Source: Algibacter sp. L1A34
GTDB lineage: Bacteria; Bacteroidota; Bacteroidia; Flavobacteriales; Flavobacteriaceae
Direction: 5' to 3'
NCBI RefSeq assembly: GCF_009796805.1
Contig: NZ_CP047029.1
Location: forward strand, 2,530,001-2,594,000
Length of the DNA: 64,000 nt
Under the pieces are notes generated by a model. It was given only the letters and a program-made list of their open reading frames with translations. It did no database searches and was not told where the DNA came from. Below, one piece after another: positions 18,291 to 26,885 of this stretch. Position numbers and translations under genes: made by a program. Every line of letters begins with the position of its first letter. The stretch's first letter is position 1.

Positions 18291-19463
18291 ATGGAAAACA
18301 TTAATAAGAAACGACTCTTTCTTGGGAGTTGTTTAGCATTAATTACAACGGCAATGACTTTTGCTATACGCGCACGATTAGAAACTGTTTTTGGCCCAGA
18401 AGGGGTTGGGTTAACATTAGAACAAATTGGTTACGCGTTTACACCGGCTTTTTTCGGTTTTACAATTGCCATGATTTTTGGAGGACCACTAGTCGATTTT
18501 CTCGGAATTAAAAAAATTACTTGGATTGCCTTTATTATGCACACAGTCGGAATTGTGTGGACCATTATGGCCGATTCAATGACGTCATTATTTCTAGCAA
18601 CATTATTTGTTGGTATCGGTAATGGTATGGTAGAAGCGGCTTTAAACCCAATGGTAGCATCGATGTATGTTAATGAAAAAACAAAAATGCTAAATAGATT
18701 TCATGTATGGTTTCCTGGAGGTATTGTAATTGGTTCTATTGTAGGATGGCTCGTTATGGATGTTATGGGCTTAAGTTGGCAAATTATGGTTTCAACGTTA
18801 TTTGTGCCATTAGTGCTGTATGCTGTATTGTTTTTTGGACAAGAATTCCCGGTCACCGAGCGTGTACAAATGGGGATTAGTAATAAAAAAATGTTCTCTA
18901 GCGTCGGGAAACCTTTATTCATCTTTATGGTGTTTTGCATGCTTTTAACAGCAGCGTCAGAGTTAGGAACCACACAACGAATAGAATCGCTTTTAAAAGA
19001 ATCTGTTGCAGTGCCACTTTTAGTATTAGCATTTATTAACGGTATTATGGCTTTAGGGAGACTGTTCGCTGGGCAAGTTGTACATAGGTTAAAACCTTCA
19101 GGAATGCTATTATATTCAGCAATATTCACTTTTATAGGTTTATGGTTGTTAACGGTAACTAGTGGTGGAATGACTTTTGTTGCAGCAGCAGTTTTTGCTA
19201 TTGGAGTTACATTCTTTTGGCCAACCATGTTAGGTTTTGTGGCAGAATATTTGCCAGAAACAGGAGCGCTAGGGCTTTCAATTATGGGTGGAGCAGGTAT
19301 GTTTTCTGTGTCATTAGTATTACCAATTATGGGGAAGTTGATGGATGATGCCAACGCTTCTGAAGCATTAAGAACCATGTCTATTTTGCCAGCAATCCTT
19401 ATTGTGGCATTTTTAGGATTAAATTTTTATATGAAAAAAAGAAATAAAACAGAACAAGCATAA
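18291..19463 (+). CDS. MFS permease (sugar transporter type)
   Basis: 390 aa with about twelve hydrophobic segments and the MFS pattern GGPLVDFLGIKK in the loop between helices 2 and 3 and GRLFAGQVVHRLKP in the equivalent loop of the second half. Inner-membrane importer of the sugar locus. First gene of a tight operon: the oxidoreductase ATG follows six bases after its stop. Substrate cannot be read from sequence; context points to a glycoside or a keto-sugar. Confidence 0.87.
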   Translation: MENINKKRLFLGSCLALITTAMTFAIRARLETVFGPEGVGLTLEQIGYAFTPAFFGFTIAMIFGGPLVDFLGIKKITWIAFIMHTVGIVWTIMADSMTSLFLATLFVGIGNGMVEAALNPMVASMYVNEKTKMLNRFHVWFPGGIVIGSIVGWLVMDVMGLSWQIMVSTLFVPLVLYAVLFFGQEFPVTERVQMGISNKKMFSSVGKPLFIFMVFCMLLTAASELGTTQRIESLLKESVAVPLLVLAFINGIMALGRLFAGQVVHRLKPSGMLLYSAIFTFIGLWLLTVTSGGMTFVAAAVFAIGVTFFWPTMLGFVAEYLPETGALGLSIMGGAGMFSVSLVLPIMGKLMDDANASEALRTMSILPAILIVAFLGLNFYMKKRNKTEQA

Positions 19464-19469
19464 GTAGTT

Positions 19470-20618
19470 ATGATAAGAAAATTAAGAATGGGAATGATAG
19501 GTGGCGGCACCGGATCATTCATTGGAGATGTACACCGCAGAGCCGCAGCCATCGATGGCATGATAGAATTAGTTTGTGGGGCTTTTAGTAGTAATGAAGA
19601 AAAGTCTAAAGCATCAGGTAAGGCGTTATATCTTCCAGAAGATAGATGCTATGGTAGTTTTGAAGAAATGATTTTAAAAGAAAAGGAACTTCCTGAAGGT
19701 GTTCGTATGGATTTTGTTTCCATTGTAACACCAAATCATATGCATTTTCCTCCTGCAAAATTAGCTTTAGAAAATGGATTTAATGTGGTTTGCGATAAAC
19801 CGATGACGTTAACTTTAGACGAAGCCATCGCGTTAGAAACTATAATCGAAAAAAGCGGGAAACTTTTTGCTTTAACACATAATTACACTGGTCACCCCAT
19901 GGTAAAGCAAGCGCGAGCTATGGTTGCTAAAGGTGATTTGGGTAAAATTAGAAAAATACAAGTACAATATTTGCAAGGTTGGTTGTCTACGGCAGTAGAG
20001 CAAACCGGACAGAAGCAGGCGTCTTGGCGAGTAGACCCGAGTAAATCGGGTATTGGCGGTGCTTTAGGTGATATTGGAACGCATGCAGAAAATTTAGCTG
20101 AATATATTACAGGACTAAAAATTGAAGAACTTGCTGCAGATTTGGGGAAGTTTGGAGAAGGCCGTGTGCTTGATGACGATGGTAACTTATTACTACGTAT
20201 GGAAAACGGAGCAAAGGGAACCATGTCTATTTCGCAAATTGCTTTAGGTGAAGAAAATAATCTAGCTATAAAGGTTTATGGTGAAAAAGGAAGTTTGGAA
20301 TGGCAGCAAGAAAATCCGAACCAATTAATTACACATTGGTTAGAAGAGCCTGTTAAAATATTTACACCAAATGGTAATAATTTATATGAAGAAGCTCTAA
20401 ATGTTTCTCGTATTCCGGCAGGACACCCAGAAGGATATTTAGAAGCTTTTGCAACTATTTATAAGAATTTTGCGACGCATTTAATGGCTGTTTTAAATGG
20501 TGAAACTATTGATAAACCAGATTATCCAGCGGTGAAAGATGGTATTCGAGGGATGCAATTTATTTATGCAGCCGTTGAAAGTGATAAAAAGAACGCTGCT
20601 TGGACAAAAATAGAATAA
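19470..20618 (+). CDS. Gfo/Idh/MocA-family NAD(P)-dependent sugar oxidoreductase
   Basis: 382 aa. The N-terminal Rossmann domain begins MGMIGGGTGSFIGDVHRRAA, with the family EKP-like motif as CDKPMTLTLDEA (the lysine that relays protons). The C-terminal domain has DIGTHAENLAEYITG with the conserved His, and GTMSISQIALGEEN. Reversible C-OH oxidation of sugars; together with a TIM-barrel isomerase and DUF1080 it fits the 3-keto-sugar route. Starts six bases after the permease gene; 130 bases holding an 84-nt structured repeat separate it from the next gene. Confidence 0.92.
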   Translation: MIRKLRMGMIGGGTGSFIGDVHRRAAAIDGMIELVCGAFSSNEEKSKASGKALYLPEDRCYGSFEEMILKEKELPEGVRMDFVSIVTPNHMHFPPAKLALENGFNVVCDKPMTLTLDEAIALETIIEKSGKLFALTHNYTGHPMVKQARAMVAKGDLGKIRKIQVQYLQGWLSTAVEQTGQKQASWRVDPSKSGIGGALGDIGTHAENLAEYITGLKIEELAADLGKFGEGRVLDDDGNLLLRMENGAKGTMSISQIALGEENNLAIKVYGEKGSLEWQQENPNQLITHWLEEPVKIFTPNGNNLYEEALNVSRIPAGHPEGYLEAFATIYKNFATHLMAVLNGETIDKPDYPAVKDGIRGMQFIYAAVESDKKNAAWTKIE

Positions 20619-20644
20619 CGATATAAACTACTATTGGCGGATGC

Positions 20645-20728
20645 TGCGTTAGGGATTGAACGGTATGTTTGAGCTCCCCGACCAACGGAAGGGAGCGAGT
20701 AGAGAAAGCCCGACCCTTGGGTAACGCC
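20645..20728 (+). repeat. 84-nt structured intergenic repeat, copy 1
   Basis: Closed by GCGTTA/TAACGC (20646-20651 and 20722-20727), with an inner hairpin GCTCCC/GGGAGC, and much richer in G+C than its surroundings. A copy of the same length, about 93% identical and in the same orientation, lies at 26966-27049. Inserted between two operon genes. It could be an RNA element or a mobile hairpin repeat; Flavo-1-type RNA is one known possibility that I cannot test here. Confidence 0.85.
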
Positions 20729-20748
20729 AAAAAAAAATAAGATAAAAT

Positions 20749-21801
20749 ATGAAAACAATAAAAGGACCAGCAATTTTTTTAGCGCAATTCGCAGGAAGTG
20801 AAGCGCCATTTAATACTTTAGATAACTTATGTAAATGGGCTGCAGATTTAGGATATAAAGGGATTCAGATTCCAACATGGGAAACGGGATTAATCGATAT
20901 CGAAATAGCTGCGGAAAGTCAAACGTATTGCGATGATTTAAAAGGAAAAGTTAATTCTTATGGTTTAGAAATAACAGAATTGTCTACACATTTACAAGGG
21001 CAGTTAGTGGCTGTAAATCCGGCTTACGATACTTTATTTGATGGTTTTGCTCCCGATGCTGTAAAAGGAAATCCAAAAGCAAGAACGGAATGGGCTATCG
21101 ATTTTGTTAAGAAATCGGGGACAGCAAGTGGTAGATTAGGTTTAAAATCTCACGCGTCGTTTTCGGGTGCTTTGCTTTGGCATACTATGTACCCTTGGCC
21201 ACAACGTCCGCAAGGTTTAGTGGAAATGGGCTTTAAGGAGTTAGCAAACCGTTGGACTCCAATTTTAAATCATTTTGATGAGCAAGGGGTTGATATTTGT
21301 TATGAACTGCACCCAGGTGAAGATTTGCACGATGGAGTGTCTTTTGAACGTTTTTTAGAGGCAACAGGAAATCATAAACGTGCTAACATTCTTTACGATC
21401 CAAGTCATTTTGTATTGCAACAGTTAGATTATTTAAAATTTATAGATTATTACCACGAGCGTATAAAAGCTTTTCATGTTAAAGATGCTGAGTTTAATAT
21501 GTCTGGGAAGCAAGGTGTGTACGGCGGGTATTCTGATTGGCAAGATCGAGCAGGTCGTTTTAGATCTTTAGGTGATGGCCAAGTCGATTTCAAAAGTATT
21601 TTTACAAAACTTACTAAATACGATTGTGATGTTTGGGCGGTTATGGAATGGGAATGCTGTATTAAATCTTCGGTTCAAGGTGCTAGAGAAGGTGCGCCTT
21701 TTATTCAGCAGCATATTATTGAAGCTGCCGAACGTAGTTTCGATGATTTTGCTGGAGCGAAACCAGATGAAGCTTATTTAAAAAGTATACTCGGAATTTA
21801 A
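20749..21801 (+). CDS. Sugar phosphate isomerase/epimerase (TIM barrel, xylose-isomerase-like)
   Basis: 350 aa AP-endonuclease-2-like TIM barrel. Likely divalent-metal ligands are the Glu in CYELHPGED, Asp in YDPSHF, His in FHVKDAEF and Glu in MEWECC. Family members isomerise or epimerise sugars and keto-sugars; in 3-keto-glycoside loci such enzymes occur beside Gfo/Idh oxidoreductases. Its stop codon shares one base with the ATG of the DUF1080 gene (TAATG), so translation is coupled. The substrate is not known. Confidence 0.9.
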   Translation: MKTIKGPAIFLAQFAGSEAPFNTLDNLCKWAADLGYKGIQIPTWETGLIDIEIAAESQTYCDDLKGKVNSYGLEITELSTHLQGQLVAVNPAYDTLFDGFAPDAVKGNPKARTEWAIDFVKKSGTASGRLGLKSHASFSGALLWHTMYPWPQRPQGLVEMGFKELANRWTPILNHFDEQGVDICYELHPGEDLHDGVSFERFLEATGNHKRANILYDPSHFVLQQLDYLKFIDYYHERIKAFHVKDAEFNMSGKQGVYGGYSDWQDRAGRFRSLGDGQVDFKSIFTKLTKYDCDVWAVMEWECCIKSSVQGAREGAPFIQQHIIEAAERSFDDFAGAKPDEAYLKSILGI

Positions 21802-22592
21802 TGAATAAAAGTTTAATTATTTTAACAGCTTTAGTTTTCGCGTCTTGTAGCCAAAAGCTTGTGTCGGTAGATTCTAAACAACAGGTTGAAACTACGGAAG
21901 ATGCATTAGAACCAAAAAAAGCTAAAGAAACTGAAGTTTGGGAACCTAAGCCTATGGTTGTTGAGGTGAATGAGGATACTCAAATTCCGTCGGATGCGAT
22001 TGTATTATTTAACGGTGAAAATTTTGATGAATGGGTATCTTCTACTAATTCATCAAATGTTGAATGGATTTTAAATCCTGATAAAAGCATGACTGTTAAA
22101 AATAAGGCAGGGGATATTCAAACCAAACGTGATTTTGGTGATATGCAACTTCATATAGAATGGAAATCTTCCGAAGAAATAAAAGGAAAAGGACAAAGTC
22201 GTTCTAATAGTGGCGTGTTTATTCAAGGCAGATATGAAGTGCAGGTTTTAGATAATAATGATAACGAAACTTATGTAAATGGCCAAGTCGGTTCTATATA
22301 CAAGCAAAGTATTCCGTTGGCTAAAGCGTCTTCAAAAGCAGGAAACTGGAATGTTTATGATATTATTTATCATGCACCTGAGTTTAATGAGCAAGGAGAA
22401 AAAACAGAATCTGGCACAATAACTGTACTTCACAATGGTGTTTTAATTCAAGACCATTACGAAATTAAAGGAACTACAGAGTTTATTGGATGGCCTAAAA
22501 ATAAACCTCACGGGAAAGCACCAATTAAGTTGCAAGATCACCGTGATAATAGTGGTGTTAGTTATAGAAATATTTGGGTTAGAGAATTATAA
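21801..22592 (+). CDS. DUF1080 lipoprotein (3-keto-disaccharide hydrolase type)
   Basis: 263 aa. Lipobox FASC (C16) and a polar linker precede a DUF1080 jelly-roll (about 65-263): IVLFNGENFDEW, IEWKSSEEIKGKGQSRSNSGVFIQGRYEVQVLD, GQVGSIYKQ, and the C-terminal IKLQDHRDNSGVSYRNIWVREL. Recent work on this family shows hydrolysis or elimination of 3-keto-glycosides, so the protein would split glycosides already oxidised at C3, on the periplasmic or surface side. Overlaps the isomerase gene by one base. Substrate specificity is inferred. Confidence 0.88.
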   Translation: MNKSLIILTALVFASCSQKLVSVDSKQQVETTEDALEPKKAKETEVWEPKPMVVEVNEDTQIPSDAIVLFNGENFDEWVSSTNSSNVEWILNPDKSMTVKNKAGDIQTKRDFGDMQLHIEWKSSEEIKGKGQSRSNSGVFIQGRYEVQVLDNNDNETYVNGQVGSIYKQSIPLAKASSKAGNWNVYDIIYHAPEFNEQGEKTESGTITVLHNGVLIQDHYEIKGTTEFIGWPKNKPHGKAPIKLQDHRDNSGVSYRNIWVREL

Positions 22593-22604
22593 AAAATAAA
22601 AATT

Positions 22605-23582
22605 ATGATAAATCGTATTGTTGTTTTACTAATTAGTCTTTGTTTTATTAGCAATAGCTATTCGTGTAATCCAATTAAAAGTAAAATAAAAGTACTCATT
22701 GTAGACGGACAAAATAATCATACAGTTTGGCCAAAGTCAACTATTATGATGAAGCAATATCTTGAAGAAACAGGTATGTTTACTGTAGATATAGCTCGAA
22801 CTAAATATTTAAATAATAGCGAGGAAAATAAAGACTGGTTAGGATTTGCAAATGTTGGTGAAGGTATTGAAGGCAAGCCAAAAACAGATCCAGATTTTAA
22901 TCCGAAATTTTCAAAATATGATGTGGTAATTTCTAATTTTGGATACAAAGCAGCATCATGGCCTGAGAAAGTTCAAAAGAAGTTTGAAAAATATATTAAA
23001 AAAGGAGGAGGCTTTGTTAGTGTGCATGCTGCGGATAATAGCTTTCCAGAATGGACAGCTTATAACGAAATGATTGCTATAGGCGGTTGGGGCGGTCGAA
23101 CCGAAAAACACGGTCCTTACTTATATATTGATAAAGACAATAAGCCAAAGAGAGATTATAGTCCAGGAAAAGGAGGAACTCATGGTAAAAGAGAGGCTTT
23201 TGCTGTAACAAACTACAACACCGAGCACCCAATTACTAAAGGAATGCCGAAGGTTTGGATGCATACATCAGATGAATGTTATGCCTTTCTTAGAGGGCCG
23301 GCAGAAAATGTAACGATTTTAGCAACAGCTGTATCTACAAAGAAGAAACCAGAGCTAGAACAAAAAGAACCTGTAGCTATGGTTATCGATTATGGTAAAG
23401 GCAGAATATTTCACACCACTTTGGGGCACGATACGGAATCATTTGAGTGCGTTGGTTTTATAACCTTGTTAAAACGCGGGGTAGAGTGGGCTGCAACTAA
23501 TAAAGTGACTCAAACAGAATTACCAGACGATTTTCCGTCTGCAGACCATACATCTTCAAGAGATTTCAATTTGGAAAAATAA
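22605..23582 (+). CDS. ThuA-domain exported protein
   Basis: 325 aa. A signal sequence (about 1-20, ending SYSC, possibly a lipobox) precedes a class I glutamine-amidotransferase-like ThuA fold: VLIVDGQNNHTVWP at the start, FSKYDVVISNFGY, GGGFVSVHAADNSF at the nucleophile-elbow position (Val-His rather than a catalytic Cys), and GRIFHTTLGHD. ThuA proteins accompany 3-ketotrehalose and other keto-sugar genes. Last gene of the locus, 12 bases after DUF1080. Exact activity is unknown. Confidence 0.87.
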   Translation: MINRIVVLLISLCFISNSYSCNPIKSKIKVLIVDGQNNHTVWPKSTIMMKQYLEETGMFTVDIARTKYLNNSEENKDWLGFANVGEGIEGKPKTDPDFNPKFSKYDVVISNFGYKAASWPEKVQKKFEKYIKKGGGFVSVHAADNSFPEWTAYNEMIAIGGWGGRTEKHGPYLYIDKDNKPKRDYSPGKGGTHGKREAFAVTNYNTEHPITKGMPKVWMHTSDECYAFLRGPAENVTILATAVSTKKKPELEQKEPVAMVIDYGKGRIFHTTLGHDTESFECVGFITLLKRGVEWAATNKVTQTELPDDFPSADHTSSRDFNLEK

Positions 23583-23616
23583 AGGATATTGAATTATTCA
23601 AGAAATAGTAATTTAT

Positions 23617-23642
23617 TAATGTTTTTGATATCAAAAACATTA
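23617..23642. terminator. 26-bp perfect palindrome after the ThuA gene
   Basis: TAATGTTTTTGAT followed directly by its complement ATCAAAAACATTA. It lies 34 bases after the ThuA stop. As RNA it makes a strong hairpin with almost no loop and no T-tract; as DNA it could be a dimer-binding site. Confidence 0.4.
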
Positions 23643-23656
23643 GATTAATATAGTTG

Positions 23657-23704
23657 CACAACATTAAATATAAATCTACTCTATTTTTTATATTTAATGT
23701 TGTG
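23657..23704. terminator. 17-bp perfect inverted repeat before the arg promoter
   Basis: CACAACATTAAATATAA (23657-23673) pairs with TTATATTTAATGTTGTG (23688-23704) around a T-rich 14-base loop. The right arm contains the TTG at 23700-23702 that I take as the -33 element of the arg promoter. It may terminate the sugar operon, or be an operator over the arg promoter. Confidence 0.5.
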
Positions 23705-23729
23705 TAATTCATAATTAGTTGTAATTTTG
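23700..23729 (+). promoter_or_regulatory. Arginine operon promoter
   Basis: TTG (23700-23702), a 19-base spacer and TAATTTTG (23722-23729) match the Bacteroidota promoter pattern. RNA would start near 23735, giving a leader of about 330 bases before the first gene. Confidence 0.7.
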
Positions 23730-23740
23730 CGGCTTATATT

Positions 23741-23890
23741 AACGAAAGGGGCTCACGCCGACGATTTAGAGTTAATAGTTAAGGTAGTTATTCAGTGAAA
23801 ACAGGAAACAACATATCTCTTATCTCTTTTGTTTTAGTAGAAAACACTAAAACTAATGTTGTGCGCATTCCTCAAATTCGCCCCTTGGGG
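23741..23890 (+). ncRNA. Structured leader element of the arg operon (unassigned)
   Basis: A G+C-rich segment in an AT-rich leader. AAGGGGC (23746-23752) can pair with GCCCCTT (23880-23886), closing a ~140-nt domain. It shares ordered blocks with the element at 36369-36479 beyond the other end of the operon: CTCAyGCCGAC, TTAG..TTAAT, TAGTAGAA, GTGCrC..ATTC and GCCCCTT.GG. No arginine-coding leader peptide was found. It is either a regulatory RNA or a dispersed structured repeat. The rest of the leader to 24063 holds a second TAGTTTTG box (24018-24025) and a small TATGCC/GGCATA hairpin (24039-24056). Confidence 0.5.
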
Positions 23891-24063
23891 TTATATAGTT
23901 TAAGAAAGTAATTCACTTTCAAATTTTCGTTAATTTTTAGAATCAATTTTGTTAGTATTTATTATTATAATAAATGCTTCAACAATTAAATTAATTTAAA
24001 CTCAGGGCTTTATTATCTAGTTTTGAGCTAAATAGACGTATGCCTTAAAGGGCATAATAAAAA

Positions 24064-24630
24064 ATGGATACTATATTGAACACAGATGTTACAAGTGTTA
24101 TTAATAAGGCCGAAATCTATTGTTCTCAACAAGGCATAGATATAGATCTTGTTTATAAACTTCCAGAGAGCGTATTAGAAATTATTTCTGAACGGTCAAA
24201 AGAACTTCCTACTTTGTATTTTGTTAGCGTAGATTTATTAAGAAGACGTATAAAAAACGGATGTTTTTTATTGAGAAGAGGAGATGAGATTTATGGACAT
24301 ATCTTTGCGCATGAGCACCATGTAAAAGGACGTTCTGTTTATGAGCGTGCTTGTTTATGGGTAAATCGTGATTTCCGTAATTACAACCTTGGCTTATTGT
24401 TAATGAGCCGAATGACAGAGCTGTTCACCGAGAGTTTTCTTATTTCTATAGCACAAACTCCTAAAGTTCATTATTATAATGAATTGCTAGGGATGACGCA
24501 TGTTACTTTAGCTCAAATGTCTACAGTATTGGTTGAAGAATTAGAGAAATTAGGGAAGTTGAGAGATGAGTTAAACTACAGGTATTATGTTAATCCATGT
24601 TTTGAGGCGGAGTCTAAACAATTAAAATAA
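24064..24630 (+). CDS. GNAT acetyltransferase, probable N-acylglutamate synthase of the arg operon
   Basis: 188 aa GNAT-fold protein; the acyl-CoA loop appears to be RDFRNYNLGLLLMSRM (about 117-132). It is the first gene of the arginine operon, 25 bases before argG. The window has no argA- or argJ-like gene, while argB, argC, argD and argE are all present, so something must acylate glutamate. GNAT genes at this operon position in Bacteroidota have been proposed, from mutant fitness data, to be N-acylglutamate synthases. Whether the acyl group is acetyl or succinyl cannot be told. The function is context-based. Confidence 0.75.
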   Translation: MDTILNTDVTSVINKAEIYCSQQGIDIDLVYKLPESVLEIISERSKELPTLYFVSVDLLRRRIKNGCFLLRRGDEIYGHIFAHEHHVKGRSVYERACLWVNRDFRNYNLGLLLMSRMTELFTESFLISIAQTPKVHYYNELLGMTHVTLAQMSTVLVEELEKLGKLRDELNYRYYVNPCFEAESKQLK

Positions 24631-24655
24631 ATAAGAAATTAAGTTATATAAAAAA

Positions 24656-25837
24656 ATGAAAAAATTAGTAATAGCATACAGTGGCGGGTTAGATACATCA
24701 TACTGTGCAGTAAGTTTATCAAAAGAATATGATGTACACGCCGTAAGTGTAAATACAGGTGGTTTTACAGATGAAGAAATTAAGCATATTGAAAGTAATG
24801 CCTATAAAATGGGTGTTTCTACTTATAAAAACATTGATGCTGTAGCTACGTTTTACCAAAAAGTAGTGAAGTATTTAATTTATGGGAATGTGTTAAAAAA
24901 CAGTACATATCCACTTTCTGTAAGTGCAGAGCGTATTATTCAAGCTATTGAAATTATTGAATACGCTAAAAGTATTGATGCCGAATATATTGCGCACGGT
25001 AGTACTGGAGCAGGAAATGATCAAGTTCGTTTCGATATGATTTTTCAAACATTGGCACCAAATATTAAAATAATTACTCCAATTAGAGATCAAAAATTAA
25101 CTAGACAAGAAGAGATCGAGTATTTAAAATCTGAAGGTATTGATATGCCTTGGGAAAAAACGAAATACTCTGTTAATAAAGGTCTTTGGGGAACTAGTGT
25201 TGGTGGTGTTGAAACTTTAGAGTCTGAAAAACCTTTGCCAAGTGAAGCTTATCCTTCTCAATTAGTAAAAGAAGGTGAAGAAAAAGTAACACTAACTTTT
25301 AAGAATGGTGAGTTTGTTGCTTTAAACGGACAGGAAAACAAACCAGAAGTAAATATTGAAAACTTAAATAATATTGCTTCGGCTTATGCTATTGGTAGAG
25401 ATATTCACGTTGGTGATACCATTGTTGGAACTAAAGGACGTGTTGGTTTTGAAGCTGCTGCGGCTTTAATTACATTAAAGGCACACCACTTGTTAGAGAA
25501 GCATACTTTAACAAAATGGCAATTACAACATAAAGATTATTTGTCTAGTTTTTACGGTATGCATTTACACGAAGGGCAGTATTTAGATCCAGTAATGAGA
25601 GATATTGAAGCTTTTTTACAAAGTTCTCAGAAAATGGTTTCTGGTAATGTTGTAGTGTCTCTAAAACCTTATCATTTTTCTTTAGACGGTATTGTCTCAG
25701 ATCATGATTTAATGTCTAGTAAGTTTAGTACTTATGGTGAAGAAAACAAAGCTTGGACGGCAGATGATGCTAAAGGGTTTATTAAAATTTTCGGAAATCA
25801 AAATAAAATATACAGACAAGTAAATTCTCAGGAATAA
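24656..25837 (+). CDS. argG: Argininosuccinate synthase
   Basis: Joins citrulline and aspartate with ATP. 393 aa. The N-terminal PP-loop is AYSGGLDTSY (8-17); GSTGAGNDQVRFD lies near residue 115. Second gene of the arginine/proline operon. A hairpin (25847-25877) separates it from argC. Confidence 0.96.
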   Translation: MKKLVIAYSGGLDTSYCAVSLSKEYDVHAVSVNTGGFTDEEIKHIESNAYKMGVSTYKNIDAVATFYQKVVKYLIYGNVLKNSTYPLSVSAERIIQAIEIIEYAKSIDAEYIAHGSTGAGNDQVRFDMIFQTLAPNIKIITPIRDQKLTRQEEIEYLKSEGIDMPWEKTKYSVNKGLWGTSVGGVETLESEKPLPSEAYPSQLVKEGEEKVTLTFKNGEFVALNGQENKPEVNIENLNNIASAYAIGRDIHVGDTIVGTKGRVGFEAAAALITLKAHHLLEKHTLTKWQLQHKDYLSSFYGMHLHEGQYLDPVMRDIEAFLQSSQKMVSGNVVVSLKPYHFSLDGIVSDHDLMSSKFSTYGEENKAWTADDAKGFIKIFGNQNKIYRQVNSQE

Positions 25838-25846
25838 AAGTATCTG

Positions 25847-25877
25847 GAGCTGTTAGATTTTAAAGTTTTAACAGCTC
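25847..25877 (+). repeat. Intercistronic hairpin argG-argC
   Basis: GAGCTGTTA (25847-25855) pairs with TAACAGCTC (25869-25877). No long T-tract follows, so mRNA processing or partial termination is more likely than a full stop. Confidence 0.5.
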
Positions 25878-25893
25878 TAATAAAATATATATA

Positions 25894-26877
25894 ATGAAAA
25901 ATATTGAAGTTGGAATTATTGGAGGTGCAGGCTATACGGCTGGTGAATTAATTCGTTTATTAATGCATCACCCAAATACAAATATCAATTTTGTATTTAG
26001 CACATCGAATGCTGGAAATAAAATAAGTAAAATACATCAGGATTTAGTGGGCTCGTTAGACCAAAAATTTACCGATACTGTAAACCCAGATGTAGATGTT
26101 TTGTTTTTATGTTTAGGTCACGGAAATTCGGTTAAATTTTTATCGAATAATACGTTTTCTGATAATACAAAAATTATAGATTTAGGAAATGATTTTAGAT
26201 TAGAAGCCGATAAGGTTTTTAATGGTAAAACATTTGTTTACGGTTTACCAGAATTACAACGTGAGGATATTAAAACTGCAAATTATATTGCAAATCCAGG
26301 TTGTTTTGCTACAGCAATTCAGTTAGGTTTATTGCCATTGGCGGGTAAAGGTTTGATAAGTAAAGACGTGCATATTAACGCTGTAACGGGCGCTACTGGA
26401 GCAGGAACATCATTGTCTGCAACTACTCATTTTACTTGGAGAGATAATAATTTTTCGTATTACAAACCATTTGCACATCAACATTTAGGAGAAATAAACC
26501 AATCGGTTAAACAATTGCAAAATAATTTTACTTCCGAGATTTTATTTATGCCAAATAGAGGTGATTTTCCTAGAGGGATTTTCGCAACGCTTTACACCGA
26601 TTTTGAAGGAACTATTGAAGAAGCTAAGGTTATTTATAAAGATTTTTATAAAGATGCAAAATTCACTTTTGTATCGGATGATGAATTACATTTAAAACAA
26701 GTAGTAAATACTAATAAATGTTTAATACATTTACATAAACATAACGGTAAATTATTGGTGACGAGTATTATTGATAATTTATTGAAAGGAGCTTCGGGAC
26801 AAGCGGTGCAGAACATGAATTTGATGTTTGGCTTAGACGAAACTACCGGATTAGGTTTAAAGGCAACTTATTTCTAA
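25894..26877 (+). CDS. argC: N-acetyl-gamma-glutamyl-phosphate reductase
   Basis: NADPH-dependent reduction of N-acylglutamyl phosphate to the semialdehyde. 327 aa. The Rossmann start is GIIGGAGYTAGELIRLL, and the catalytic Cys lies in NPGCFATAIQLGLLPL (about 134-149). Followed by 243 non-coding bases that hold an 84-nt repeat between two small hairpins, then proC. Confidence 0.95.
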   Translation: MKNIEVGIIGGAGYTAGELIRLLMHHPNTNINFVFSTSNAGNKISKIHQDLVGSLDQKFTDTVNPDVDVLFLCLGHGNSVKFLSNNTFSDNTKIIDLGNDFRLEADKVFNGKTFVYGLPELQREDIKTANYIANPGCFATAIQLGLLPLAGKGLISKDVHINAVTGATGAGTSLSATTHFTWRDNNFSYYKPFAHQHLGEINQSVKQLQNNFTSEILFMPNRGDFPRGIFATLYTDFEGTIEEAKVIYKDFYKDAKFTFVSDDELHLKQVVNTNKCLIHLHKHNGKLLVTSIIDNLLKGASGQAVQNMNLMFGLDETTGLGLKATYF

Positions 26878-26885
26878 ATCTTATT

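Noticed and set aside
18701-19378. 225-aa open frame on the minus strand inside the MFS gene
   Set aside because: Complete overlap with a well-supported permease; composition (Pro, Asn, Thr, Ile rich) is that of an antisense shadow, and no domain is visible.
23790-23800. ATTCAGTGAAA as an AraC-regulator site in the arg leader
   Set aside because: One mismatch, far from sugar genes and inside the leader element; treated as a chance match.
23856-23903. 15-codon ORF in the arg leader as an arginine leader peptide
   Set aside because: It encodes no arginine or proline-rich run (MLCAFLKFAPWGYIV), so it does not fit attenuation of this operon.
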